In this document: piece after piece, positions 1 through 5,610 of the stretch
Position numbering within the stretch: position 1 is the stretch's first letter
Layout of the letters: each line of letters opens with the position of its first letter
Assembly (NCBI GenBank): GCA_030740135.1
Contig: JASLXW010000266.1
Location: 263-5,904, forward strand
From: Nitrospinota bacterium
Lineage (GTDB): Bacteria > UBA8248 > JACPRG01
Length of the DNA: 5,642 nt
Direction: 5' to 3'
The notes under the pieces: generated by a model
Database searches by the model: none
Seen by the model: only the letters and a program-made list of their open reading frames with translations
What the model was told of the DNA's origin: nothing
Program-made: the position numbers and the translations under genes

Positions 1-417
1 ACCAGCGCCAGGGTTTCCTTGAGGTAGTCCTCCAAGCGGTCCACAGGCCCCATGTCGCATACAGGGCCGTGCCCCGGCACGATCACCTTCGGCGTCGCCC
101 GTCGAATCCATTGGAGGGATTCCAGCCAACCGAAGGGATCGGACTGGTGCAGCCAGGGGAGGAAGTCGTTAAAAACGTTGTCGCCGGCGAAAAGGACCGC
201 CCTCTTCCCGCAGGAACACCATCGTGCTGTTGGGAAGGTGGCCGGGGGCATGGAGGAACTCGAGCGTCCGGCCCTTCAGACGCAATGTGAGACGGTCGGT
301 AAACGTAAGGTCCGGGTCCCGCGCGTGATAGCCCTTCAGGAGCGGAAGTCCTTCGGGGTCGATATCCTCCACCAGCGCACGCGGGTTGTCGACGGTCTCA
401 GCGAATTGAATCGAGGG
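1..417 (-). pseudogene. Metallo-beta-lactamase-fold hydrolase, N-terminus missing, frameshifted, cut by left edge
   Basis: This encodes the middle and C-terminal part of an MBL-fold metallo-hydrolase. Reading right to left, one frame (codons starting at 417, 414 and so on) gives FAETVDNPRAL, DLTFTDRLTLRL and HAPGHLPNST, the PGH-type metal-ligand loop. After LREE (codon ending at 202) the homology moves to another frame and continues as AVLFAGDNVF (metal-ligand Asp), then FLPWLHQSDP and VIVPGHGPV (C-terminal His ligand), and it is still open at base 1. The shift lies in a GGG run on the minus strand at 202-200; skipping one G restores the frame. The N-terminal HxHxDH motif expected upstream of FAETVDNPRAL is absent: the DNA there encodes the start of an unrelated amidohydrolase. 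As it stands the gene cannot make a complete MBL enzyme. The family is clear from the motifs, but the substrate is unknown. It may be a true pseudogene or a sequencing/assembly error. Confidence 0.75.
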
Positions 418-560
418 GCGAGGTTTTCGTCGATGCTCCAGGGATTGAGATCGATGACGGGCGCGGGGAATTTCCCCTTGGCCGCCAATCGGAGGATCTC
501 GTCGAGATAGGGTTGGGGAAATTCGTGCGCGTGAATGTCGATCTTGAGACGGGGTGTCAT
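411..560 (-). pseudogene. N-terminal stub of a second amidohydrolase-2 family gene, fused to the MBL fragment
   Basis: The ATG at 560 opens a frame starting MTPRLKIDIHAHEF. The DIHAH is the HxH metal-binding motif (His10, His12) found at the extreme N-terminus of amidohydrolase-2/ACMSD-like enzymes. The sequence stays family-like through FPQPYLDEILRLAAKGKF and NPWSIDENL (about residue 47) and then stops looking like an amidohydrolase. A full enzyme has about 280-330 residues, so some 230 or more are missing, including the later His ligands and the catalytic Asp. The same frame runs on to a stop near 336, but that tail is a shadow of the MBL coding frame. The start lies 22 bp after the stop of the intact amidohydrolase, so the two were probably co-transcribed. 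Only a weak Shine-Dalgarno (CCGGAA) precedes it. The stub is related to, but clearly different from, the neighbouring intact amidohydrolase, so it is not a simple copy of that gene's start. Confidence 0.65.
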
Positions 561-582
561 TTCCGGAGGGGCCCGGCGCGCT

Positions 583-1437
583 TCACGCGTCGTCGATTCC
601 GAGCAGTTTCCGGGCGTTTTCGAGGAGAATTTTCTTCCGAACCTGCTCTTTAAAGGGGGCGGCCTCGAAATCCCGGAGCCAGCGCTCCGGCGTGAGCAAC
701 GGATAATCCGTCCCGAACAGGATCTTGTCCTGGAGGAGGGTGTTGGCGTACTGGATCACGGAGGGGGGGAAATACTTCGGAGACCACCCGGACAGGTCCA
801 TGTAGACGTTGGCCTTGTGGAGGACGATGGAGAGAAGCTCGTCGTGCCAAGGCCAGGCCGGATGGGCGCCGATGATGGTCAGCTCGGGGAAATCGCGGGC
901 CACGTCGTCCAGGTAGGGGATCGGCCGGGACTTCGCGAGACTGATTCCGCCTCCTCCCGGAAGCCCCGCGCCCACCCCGGTGTGGCCCATGTGAAAGATG
1001 ACGGGGAGGCCCAGCTCAACGCACTTCTCGTAGATGGGATAGCACTTCCGCTCATTGGGATAGAAGTCCTGGATCGCCTGCTGGAACTTGACGCCCCGCA
1101 ACGACAGCTCCCGGCCCGACCGCTCGACCTCCTCGACCGCCAATCTCCCCTTGTGGGGGTCCACGCTGGCGAATCCGATGAACACGTCCGGGTGTTCCTT
1201 GACCATATCGGCCACGTAATCGTTTCCGATGTAGGGGACCCCCGTCGCCGTCTCCGAATCGATGGCGAAGACGACCGCCTTCATCTCCATGTCCCGGTAC
1301 ATCCCGGCCGTTTCCTCCAGGGGAACGCCCTCGAGGCTCACCTTGAAGTACTTTTCCATGGCCGCCCGAAGGGGATTCAATTTTCGGGCTTCGGGGGTGT
1401 TGACGTGGGTGTGAATGTCGATTGCCTGAAGCGGCAT
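583..1437 (-). CDS. Amidohydrolase-2 family (ACMSD-like) metal-dependent hydrolase/decarboxylase
   Basis: A 284-residue TIM-barrel metal enzyme of the family that holds aminocarboxymuconate-semialdehyde decarboxylase, gamma-resorcylate decarboxylase and related hydratases and lactonases. The expected ligands are all in order: DIHTH at residues 7-11 (HxH), FHMGHTG with His149, GAHPAWPW with His192, and FGTDYP with Asp244. Length is normal for the family and the protein looks cytoplasmic, with no signal peptide. I chose the ATG at 1437 because the HxH motif follows within 10 residues, a purine-rich AGGAAGAAGAG lies just upstream (1451-1441), and it leaves a 23-bp gap to the preceding gene. An in-frame ATG at 1506 would add 23 residues without family character and overlap the CoA-transferase gene. 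Placement after a 3-oxoacid CoA-transferase suggests catabolism of a carboxylated or ring-cleavage compound (inference). The reaction cannot be read from sequence; decarboxylase, hydratase and lactonase are all possible. Confidence 0.88.
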   Translation of the reverse strand: MPLQAIDIHTHVNTPEARKLNPLRAAMEKYFKVSLEGVPLEETAGMYRDMEMKAVVFAIDSETATGVPYIGNDYVADMVKEHPDVFIGFASVDPHKGRLAVEEVERSGRELSLRGVKFQQAIQDFYPNERKCYPIYEKCVELGLPVIFHMGHTGVGAGLPGGGGISLAKSRPIPYLDDVARDFPELTIIGAHPAWPWHDELLSIVLHKANVYMDLSGWSPKYFPPSVIQYANTLLQDKILFGTDYPLLTPERWLRDFEAAPFKEQVRKKILLENARKLLGIDDA

Positions 1438-1460
1438 TTTCTCTTCTTCCTGAATAACGG

Positions 1461-2150
1461 TTAGACCTTGGCCGGGAATCCCTCCGCCACAGATATTTCT
1501 TTCCAATCTTCAGCAACCACCAACGTGGGCTCCGTGACGTCCCGGACTTCCTCGGCCGTTACGCCGGGGGCCGCCTCGAGCAGATGAAGACCGTCCGGGT
1601 CCACCCGGATCACCGCCAGGTCGGTGATGATCAGATCGACGCACGCCTTGCCCGTCAGGGGGTACGTGCAGGCGCGAACGATCTTGGGCTCCCCCTCTTT
1701 CGTCACGTGACGCATCAAGGCGATCACGCGGCGCGCCCCAGCCGCCAGGTCCATCGCCCCGCCGACCCGGCCGATGGGGCTCCCCGGAAGCATCCAGTTC
1801 GCCAGGTCCCCCTTCTCCGAGACCTGGTAGGCGCCCAGGATGGAGGCGGCCAGGTGCCCGCCCCTCACCATCACGTGGGCGTCGGCCTGTGAGAAGAATG
1901 ACGCCCCGGGAATGAGGGTGACGGCATCCTTACTGGCATTCACCAGGTCGGGATCTTTCAGGTCCTCCGGTGCGGTCGGTCCCACGCCCAGGAGGCCGTT
2001 CTCGGTGTGAATCAGGACATCCGCCTCGGGGTTCAGGTAATCGGCCACCCGCGTGGGAAGTCCGATGCCCAGGTTTACGCAGTCCCCGTCCTTCAGCTCC
2101 CGGGCGGCCCTCCAGGCCATCTGCTCATTCGTCAATCCATCTTTTGTCAT
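1461..2150 (-). CDS. 3-oxoacid CoA-transferase subunit B (3-oxoadipate CoA-transferase beta, PcaJ-like)
   Basis: A 229-residue beta subunit of a family I CoA-transferase, which moves CoA from a donor such as succinyl-CoA to a 3-oxoacid through a glutamyl-CoA thioester. The catalytic glutamate is visible as Glu50 in HTENGLLG. Other conserved blocks are VNLGIGLPT (25-33), [25 protein letters not shown] and [11 protein letters not shown]. The [11 protein letters not shown] and CTYPLTG blocks look more like PcaJ (3-oxoadipate) than AtoA, but ScoB and AtoA proteins share most of this, so substrate identity is moderate at best. The C-terminus runs about 10-15 residues past the PcaJ sequences I recall. 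The ATG at 2150 has GGGGAG six bases upstream. The gene overlaps the end of subunit A by 26 bp in another frame, a usual sign of translational coupling in a two-subunit enzyme. Confidence 0.92.
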   Translation of the reverse strand: MTKDGLTNEQMAWRAARELKDGDCVNLGIGLPTRVADYLNPEADVLIHTENGLLGVGPTAPEDLKDPDLVNASKDAVTLIPGASFFSQADAHVMVRGGHLAASILGAYQVSEKGDLANWMLPGSPIGRVGGAMDLAAGARRVIALMRHVTKEGEPKIVRACTYPLTGKACVDLIITDLAVIRVDPDGLHLLEAAPGVTAEEVRDVTEPTLVVAEDWKEISVAEGFPAKV

Positions 2151-2811
2151 AGTGTTCTCCCCGCACCACCCGATCCACGAAGATGGCGGGCGTCACGACG
2201 GCCTCCGGGTCCAGCGCGCCCACCTCGACGATCTCTTCCACCTCCGCGATGGTCACCTCGGCCGCGGTGGACATGACGGGATTGAAGTTGCGCGCGGTCA
2301 TGCGGTACGTGAGGTTGCCCCAACGGTCTCCTTTGTAAGCCTTCACGAAGGCGAAATCCGCGCGCAGGGCGAACTCCAGGACCATTTCCCGGCCGTCGAT
2401 CACACGGCTCTCTTTGCCTTCGGCCAAAGGGGTGCCCACACCCGTCGCCGTGTAGAAGGCGCCGACGCCCGCACCCCCCGAGCGGATCCGCTCAATCAGC
2501 GTGCCCTGGGGGACGCATTCGTATTCCACCTCCCCCGCCAGGACCTGTTCGTCAAAATAGCGGGCCTTTCGGGGATGGGGAAAAGAACCGATGAACTTCC
2601 CGATCCGGCGATTCTTGAAAAGCGGGGCAAGGTTTCTTTCCCCGGATCCCGCCGCGTTGCTGATGGCTGTCAGGTTCTTCGCCCCCTGTCTCGCCAGGGC
2701 GTCGATCAAGTGCTCGGGCTCCCCGGTGGTTCCGAACCCGCCGAACATGATCACGGCCCCATCGGGGATGTCTTCGACGGTCTCATCGGCGGACGGGTGG
2801 ATCTTGTTCAT
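2125..2811 (-). CDS. 3-oxoacid CoA-transferase subunit A (3-oxoadipate CoA-transferase alpha, PcaI-like)
   Basis: A 228-residue alpha subunit that pairs with the following gene to form the family I CoA-transferase. The family signature is GGFGTTGEPEHLI at residues 24-36. The central block PQGTLIERIRSGGAG follows at about 101-115, then GVGTPLAEGKE, and KGDRWGNLTYR with ARNFNP at about 160-178. The SFPHPRKARYFDE and KGDRWGNLTYR segments favour PcaI over AtoD, but acetoacetate-type enzymes remain possible. I chose the ATG at 2811 because the protein then begins MNKIHPSADE, the usual start for this family. GGAGAGG (2830-2824) lies 12 nt upstream and a GGGGG run is nearer. A GTG at 2850 would add 13 residues (MSVQAVAERFRGY) and cannot be excluded. 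The gene begins about 230 bp after the transporter genes, so it may have its own promoter or be read through. Confidence 0.9.
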   Translation of the reverse strand: MNKIHPSADETVEDIPDGAVIMFGGFGTTGEPEHLIDALARQGAKNLTAISNAAGSGERNLAPLFKNRRIGKFIGSFPHPRKARYFDEQVLAGEVEYECVPQGTLIERIRSGGAGVGAFYTATGVGTPLAEGKESRVIDGREMVLEFALRADFAFVKAYKGDRWGNLTYRMTARNFNPVMSTAAEVTIAEVEEIVEVGALDPEAVVTPAIFVDRVVRGEHYDKRWIDE

Positions 2812-3041
2812 GTACCCCCGAAACCTCTCCGCAACGGCCTGGACGGACACAACTCCCCGAACGGCCGCGCCATGCCCTCCCGAACCGAAAAGCCTATGTT
2901 AACCGGCATTTGTCACCAATGAAAGTCTCAAACGGCGGGGCAGATCCCGCATCCGTCCGCCCATTTCGCGGCGCGGGGTTCCGCTCCCCTTCACCAAGCG
3001 TGCGGGAATCATCAGGTCCAACGGCCCCACGGGCCGTCGGG
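2812..3041. other. Intergenic gap between transporter and catabolic genes
   Basis: I find no supportable gene in this stretch; a frame open across it is a shadow continuing from within the second permease. It contains a perfect hairpin near its right end (listed separately), a weak GCGGG/CCCGC inverted repeat at 2935-2950 with a six-base loop, and a relatively AT-rich patch at about 2885-2930. On the minus strand that patch includes TAACAT (2901-2896), a possible -10 element, and TTGAGA (2931-2926), but the spacing of about 24 bp is wrong for a sigma-70 promoter. A promoter for the CoA-transferase genes could sit here, but I cannot point to one with confidence. If translation starts at the GTG at 2850, the gap ends at 2851. 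Confidence 0.5.
3021..3037 (-). terminator. Perfect 7-bp hairpin after the second permease (possible terminator or processing site)
   Basis: ACGGCCC (3021-3027) and GGGCCGT (3031-3037) form a perfect stem with a three-base loop, a few bases after the stop codon of the second permease. The stem is very GC-rich, as in intrinsic terminators. However, the minus-strand sequence after it (TGGACCTGATG) has no T-run, so efficient Rho-independent termination is doubtful. It may instead protect the 3' end of the transporter message and separate its dosage from the catabolic genes downstream. Confidence 0.4.
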
Positions 3042-3905
3042 TCAGGTCAACCGCCGGCGAAGGTAGGAAGACAGGAAGTCCACGGCGGTGACGAGGACGA
3101 AGATCACCGCGATGAGCACCAGAAGCTGATCTTGCAAAAAGAGGCTGAGGGCGATGTGAATCTTCAGGCCGATGCCGCCGCCGCCGATGATCCCCAGGAT
3201 GGTCGCCGTCCGGATGTTCACCTCCCAGCGGTAAAGCGTGTAGGCCAGGAGCTGGGGGAACGCCTGGGGCAGTAGCCCGTAAAGAAAGATCGAGAACCGG
3301 CCCGCGCCGGTCGCCTGGAGGGCCTCGATGGGCCGGGGATCGACGTTTTCCAAGGTTTCCGAATATAGCTTGCCCAGGACGCCCCCGTTGTGCACGCCCA
3401 GGGCCAACACGCCCGCGAAAGGCCCAAGCCCCACGGCGAAGATGAAGATGATCGCCAGGACAATCTCCGGCACGGACCGGAGGACGGCCATGGCCGTTCG
3501 CGCCGCCCAATACCCCGTGTAACGCAGCCGCCCCGCCGCGGTCCCCGCGCCCGCCCTCTCGAACAACACCCCCCGGACCATGAGGTTGTCCGAAGCGAAG
3601 GCCGTGAGAACGGAGGCGATGATCACCGACAGGGCCGTGCCCATGATCGAGATCGCCAGCGTCTGGACGGCCGCCCGGGCCGCCCCCCCGAGGAACTTCA
3701 GGCTGGTTTCCGGCGGCCATAGACCCGAGACGAACTTCCACATCTGGGATCGGCCCTCTTCGCCGATCAACTCTCTGAAGTTGGCTTCCGTTCCGGAATA
3801 GCTCCACGCCAGGACCGCCAACAGAAGCAGGCCGCTCCCCCAGGCTTTCCACGAAACGCCCGGGCGCTCCGGGATTGCGGCGGACAACGCCGGTCCGCGG
3901 CTCAC
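3042..3905 (-). CDS. phnE: PhnE-type ABC transporter permease (second copy)
   Basis: An inner-membrane permease of the phosphonate/phosphite-type ABC family, 287 residues. Hydrophobic segments lie near residues 23-36, 79-103, 141-175, 233-247 and 262-280. The cytoplasmic EAA loop that contacts the ATPase is visible at about 194-213 (EALQATGAGRFSIFLYGLLP). The segment AYTLYRWEVNIR followed by ATILGIIGGGGIG (about 221-246) is typical of PhnE. The start is the GTG at 3905. Its GTGA overlaps the TGA of the upstream permease by four bases, and a good Shine-Dalgarno GGAGG (3918-3914) lies eight bases before it. A much longer frame upstream is only the alternate frame of the first permease. This copy aligns without gaps to the first permease over the last ~145 residues, so the pair arose by duplication and probably forms a heterodimer. 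It is the last gene before the intergenic gap. Substrate is not determinable from the permease. Confidence 0.9.
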   Translation of the reverse strand: MSRGPALSAAIPERPGVSWKAWGSGLLLLAVLAWSYSGTEANFRELIGEEGRSQMWKFVSGLWPPETSLKFLGGAARAAVQTLAISIMGTALSVIIASVLTAFASDNLMVRGVLFERAGAGTAAGRLRYTGYWAARTAMAVLRSVPEIVLAIIFIFAVGLGPFAGVLALGVHNGGVLGKLYSETLENVDPRPIEALQATGAGRFSIFLYGLLPQAFPQLLAYTLYRWEVNIRTATILGIIGGGGIGLKIHIALSLFLQDQLLVLIAVIFVLVTAVDFLSSYLRRRLT

Positions 3906-4765
3906 AGCACCCGCCTCCGGATGAACGCGCACAATCGGTCGACCCCCGTGACCATGACCAGGAGGATCAGGATGAGGGTCAGGGTCTCGGGCTGGTTGAA
4001 CATCCGCATCGAGATTTCGATCTGCTGGCCGATCCCCCCGGCCCCGACGAACCCCAGGATGGCCGCCGCCCGGATGGCGCACTCCCACCGGTACAGGGCG
4101 TAGGAGACAAGGTTGGGCAAGGCTTCGGGGAGGAACCCATACAGAAACGTCGAGAACCTGGACGCCCCGGTCGCCTGGAGGGCCTCGGCGGGCCGGGGGT
4201 TCACGCCCTCGAAAATCTCGGCGAACACCTTCCCCAGAATCCCCCCGTACGCGACGCCGATGGCCAACACCCCGGGAAAGGGACCCAACCCCACGGCCCG
4301 GACGAAGATCAGCGCCCAGACAAACTCCGGGACCGCGCGGAAAACATTCAGGACGAGCCGCGCCGCGAGGTAGGGGAGGAACCGCAACGCCCCACGCGCC
4401 GGCCTGCCCTCGACCTCCCTGTCGTGGAGCACGCTGGTGAACGAGAGGTTGCTCGCGGCGAAGATGGCCAGGGGAAAACCAATCACGACGGCCAGGGCGA
4501 CGCCGAGGACGGAGATTTGGATGGTCTCCAGGGCGGGCCGCAACGTGAATCCGAGGAACTCCGCCGACAACGCCGGAGGAAACATCTCCCCGAGAAATGA
4601 GAGGAGCCTGCCGCGCCCCTCGCCAAAGAGCAGCGCTCCAGGGCGCACCTCGGCCAGACGCCAACTGGCCGCCATCGCGGCGAGAAAAACAAAAAAGGCG
4701 ATGAACCGAAATGCGGATTTGGGGGGTCTAGCCGGGATGGCCGCCGGAGACGCGGATGGGCTCAC
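3902..4765 (-). CDS. phnE: PhnE-type ABC transporter permease (first copy)
   Basis: An inner-membrane permease homologous to PhnE, 287 residues from the proposed start. Hydrophobic segments lie near residues 19-34, 82-105, 140-178, 232-246 and 262-280. The EAA loop is at 194-213 (EALQATGASRFSTFLYGFLP), followed by SYALYRWECAIR and ILGFVGAGGIG. The only in-frame standard start near the beginning of homology is the GTG at 4765, which overlaps the ATPase gene by 38 bp. Its Shine-Dalgarno is poor, so the start is less certain than the rest. An ATG at 4897 would add 44 arginine/serine/proline-rich residues that are just the ATPase read in another frame. The N-terminal residues 2-16 are rich in Pro, Ala and Ser and precede the first membrane segment. 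The gene sits between the ATPase and the second permease and is surely co-transcribed with both. Confidence 0.88.
   Translation of the reverse strand: MSPSASPAAIPARPPKSAFRFIAFFVFLAAMAASWRLAEVRPGALLFGEGRGRLLSFLGEMFPPALSAEFLGFTLRPALETIQISVLGVALAVVIGFPLAIFAASNLSFTSVLHDREVEGRPARGALRFLPYLAARLVLNVFRAVPEFVWALIFVRAVGLGPFPGVLAIGVAYGGILGKVFAEIFEGVNPRPAEALQATGASRFSTFLYGFLPEALPNLVSYALYRWECAIRAAAILGFVGAGGIGQQIEISMRMFNQPETLTLILILLVMVTGVDRLCAFIRRRVL
3914..3918 (-). promoter_or_regulatory. Shine-Dalgarno deciding the start of the second permease
   Basis: GGAGG on the minus strand, eight bases before the GTG at 3905, inside the last codons of the first permease. With the four-base GTGA stop/start overlap it fixes this GTG as the start and argues for translational coupling between the two permeases. 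Confidence 0.75.
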
Positions 4766-5549
4766 TGTCAGGGACGGCGGCGAAGGAGAGAAAGTCCCGC
4801 CGCGCCTCCTCCATTTTCGGGGGGTAGAGCGCTTCGAGGTCGGCCGGGGAGATGTCCTCCGGCGCCCGATCGAAAAGGATCCGCCCCTGGCGGACACCGA
4901 CCACCCGCGGGAAATGTCCGAAGGCCAGGTCCACGCCGTGGAGATTCATGGCCAGGGTCTTGCGACCCTCCTCGCTCAGGCGAACCAGAAGCTTCACAAT
5001 CCCCTCCGCAAGGGAGGGATCCACCGAGGAGACCGGCTCGTCCGCGAGGATGGCCGACGGGTCCTGGATGAGAAGCCGGGCGATGGCGACCCGCTGACGC
5101 TCACCGCCGGAAAGGTCATCCGTCCGTGAAAAGAGTTTCTCGAGGATTCCGACGCGCGCGAGGACCGCCCCGGCGGCTTCGAGTTCGGCGGGCCGGACCA
5201 GCGACTGTAGCGCCCGAAGGGCCCCCCAGGTCCCGAGACGTCCGGCCAGGACGTTGTGAACCACCCGGAGCCTTCCAACCAGGTTGTGGTGCTGGTAAAC
5301 GGTCCCGATCTTCCGCCGGGTCTCCCGCAAGCGCCTGCCCCGAAGGCCGGCCACGTCCTCTCCGTCGATCCGGAACTCGCCGTCCGTGGGCTTGAGTGTG
5401 CAGTTGAGGACGCGAAAAAGGGTGGTCTTCCCGGCCCCGCTCGGACCGATGAAGGCGACGCGCTCCCCCGGCCGGATTTCCAGGTCAATCCCGTCCAAGG
5501 CGACTTCGCCGGCCTTGAAACGCTTTGTCACCCCCCGCAACGTGAACAT
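4728..5549 (-). CDS. phnC: PhnC-type ABC transporter ATP-binding protein
   Basis: A complete 273-residue nucleotide-binding subunit that powers import through the two permeases that follow. Motifs in order: Walker A GPSGAGKTT (35-43), Q-loop Gln86 in VYQHHNLV, signature LSGGERQRV (146-154), Walker B AILADEP (166-172), D-loop SSVD (174-177), and H-loop His204 in AMNLHGVD. The stretch NLVGRLRVVHNVLAGRLG after the Q-loop is characteristic of the PhnC subfamily rather than of polar amino acid or methionine ATPases. The ATG at 5549 is preceded by AGAGG with five-base spacing and the protein begins directly with the usual MFTLRGVTKRF. The C-terminal ~25 residues lie beyond the core fold and their coding end overlaps the first permease. 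It is the first gene of the cluster in the window. No substrate-binding protein gene is seen after it; one could lie beyond the right edge. The symbol denotes family; phosphonate as substrate is not shown. Confidence 0.93.
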   Translation of the reverse strand: MFTLRGVTKRFKAGEVALDGIDLEIRPGERVAFIGPSGAGKTTLFRVLNCTLKPTDGEFRIDGEDVAGLRGRRLRETRRKIGTVYQHHNLVGRLRVVHNVLAGRLGTWGALRALQSLVRPAELEAAGAVLARVGILEKLFSRTDDLSGGERQRVAIARLLIQDPSAILADEPVSSVDPSLAEGIVKLLVRLSEEGRKTLAMNLHGVDLAFGHFPRVVGVRQGRILFDRAPEDISPADLEALYPPKMEEARRDFLSFAAVPDSEPIRVSGGHPG

Positions 5550-5554
5550 TCAAA

Positions 5555-5607
5555 CCTCTTTTAGAGTCGCGGGGGGCGGTTTTCAAAATGTCCCCCCTGG
5601 GGACTCT
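5555..5607 (-). promoter_or_regulatory. Leader inverted repeat overlapping the ATPase ribosome binding site region
   Basis: An interrupted inverted repeat lies just upstream of the ATPase start: AGAGTC (5563-5568) pairs with GACTCT (5602-5607), and GGGGGG (5571-5576) pairs with CCCCCC (5592-5597), around a 15-base loop containing TTTTCAAAA. A second, small inverted repeat CTCT-TTT-AGAG (5556-5566) shares AGAG (5563-5566) with the large one and covers most of the Shine-Dalgarno (AGAGG on the minus strand, 5559-5555). The two pairings are mutually exclusive. There is no T-run after the stem in the direction of transcription, so it does not look like a terminator. It could be an RNA switch over the ribosome binding site, or a DNA operator. 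The structure is seen; any function is inferred. Confidence 0.4.
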
Positions 5608-5610
5608 CAA
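5582..5610 (-). promoter_or_regulatory. Weak candidate sigma-70 promoter for the transporter genes
   Basis: On the minus strand TTGAGA (5610-5605, five of six to TTGACA) is followed after exactly 17 bases by TTTGAA (5587-5582, about three of six to TATAAT). The spacing is ideal but the -10 is poor. The elements fall within the inverted repeat described for 5555-5607, so if real, that repeat could act as an operator. In such GC-rich DNA this may be chance. Confidence 0.2.

Noticed and set aside
52..510. A 152-codon plus-strand frame over the MBL/amidohydrolase remnant
   Set aside because: The opposite strand carries clear MBL and amidohydrolase motifs in pieces; this frame shows none and is best seen as a shadow.
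535..1464. A 309-codon open frame on the plus strand, antisense to the amidohydrolase
   Set aside because: It lies exactly opposite a gene with a full set of catalytic motifs, has no recognisable family features, and long antisense frames are common in GC-rich DNA.
2053..2922. A 289-codon plus-strand frame opposite the CoA-transferase genes
   Set aside because: It is antisense to two well-supported subunits and shows no domain-like pattern.
2896..2931. TTGAGA and TAACAT as a promoter for the CoA-transferase genes
   Set aside because: The spacing of about 24 bp does not fit a sigma-70 promoter and TAACAT is a poor -10, so it is mentioned only in the gap description.
2899..3852. A 317-codon minus-strand frame spanning the second permease and the gap
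   Set aside because: It is an out-of-frame reading of the permease with shadow composition (His, Arg, Gly and Pro rich) that happens to stay open into the intergenic region.
3307..4187. Direct repeats at 3307-3327 and 4167-4187 as a mobile-element signature
   Set aside because: Both copies fall at the same codons of the two duplicated permeases (the conserved EAA loop region), so shared ancestry explains them.
3875..4600. A 241-codon plus-strand frame opposite the first permease
   Set aside because: It is antisense, of strongly biased Gln/Arg/Asp/Pro composition, and has no family features.
3906..4664. A long N-terminal extension that would make the second permease 540 residues
   Set aside because: The extension is the first permease read in another frame, rich in Arg, Gly and Pro with no membrane pattern. 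The GTG at 3905 has a good ribosome site and a four-base stop/start overlap.
4994..5488. A 164-codon minus-strand frame inside the ATPase gene
   Set aside because: It is an alternate frame of the ATPase, Ser/Gly/Arg rich, with no independent support.
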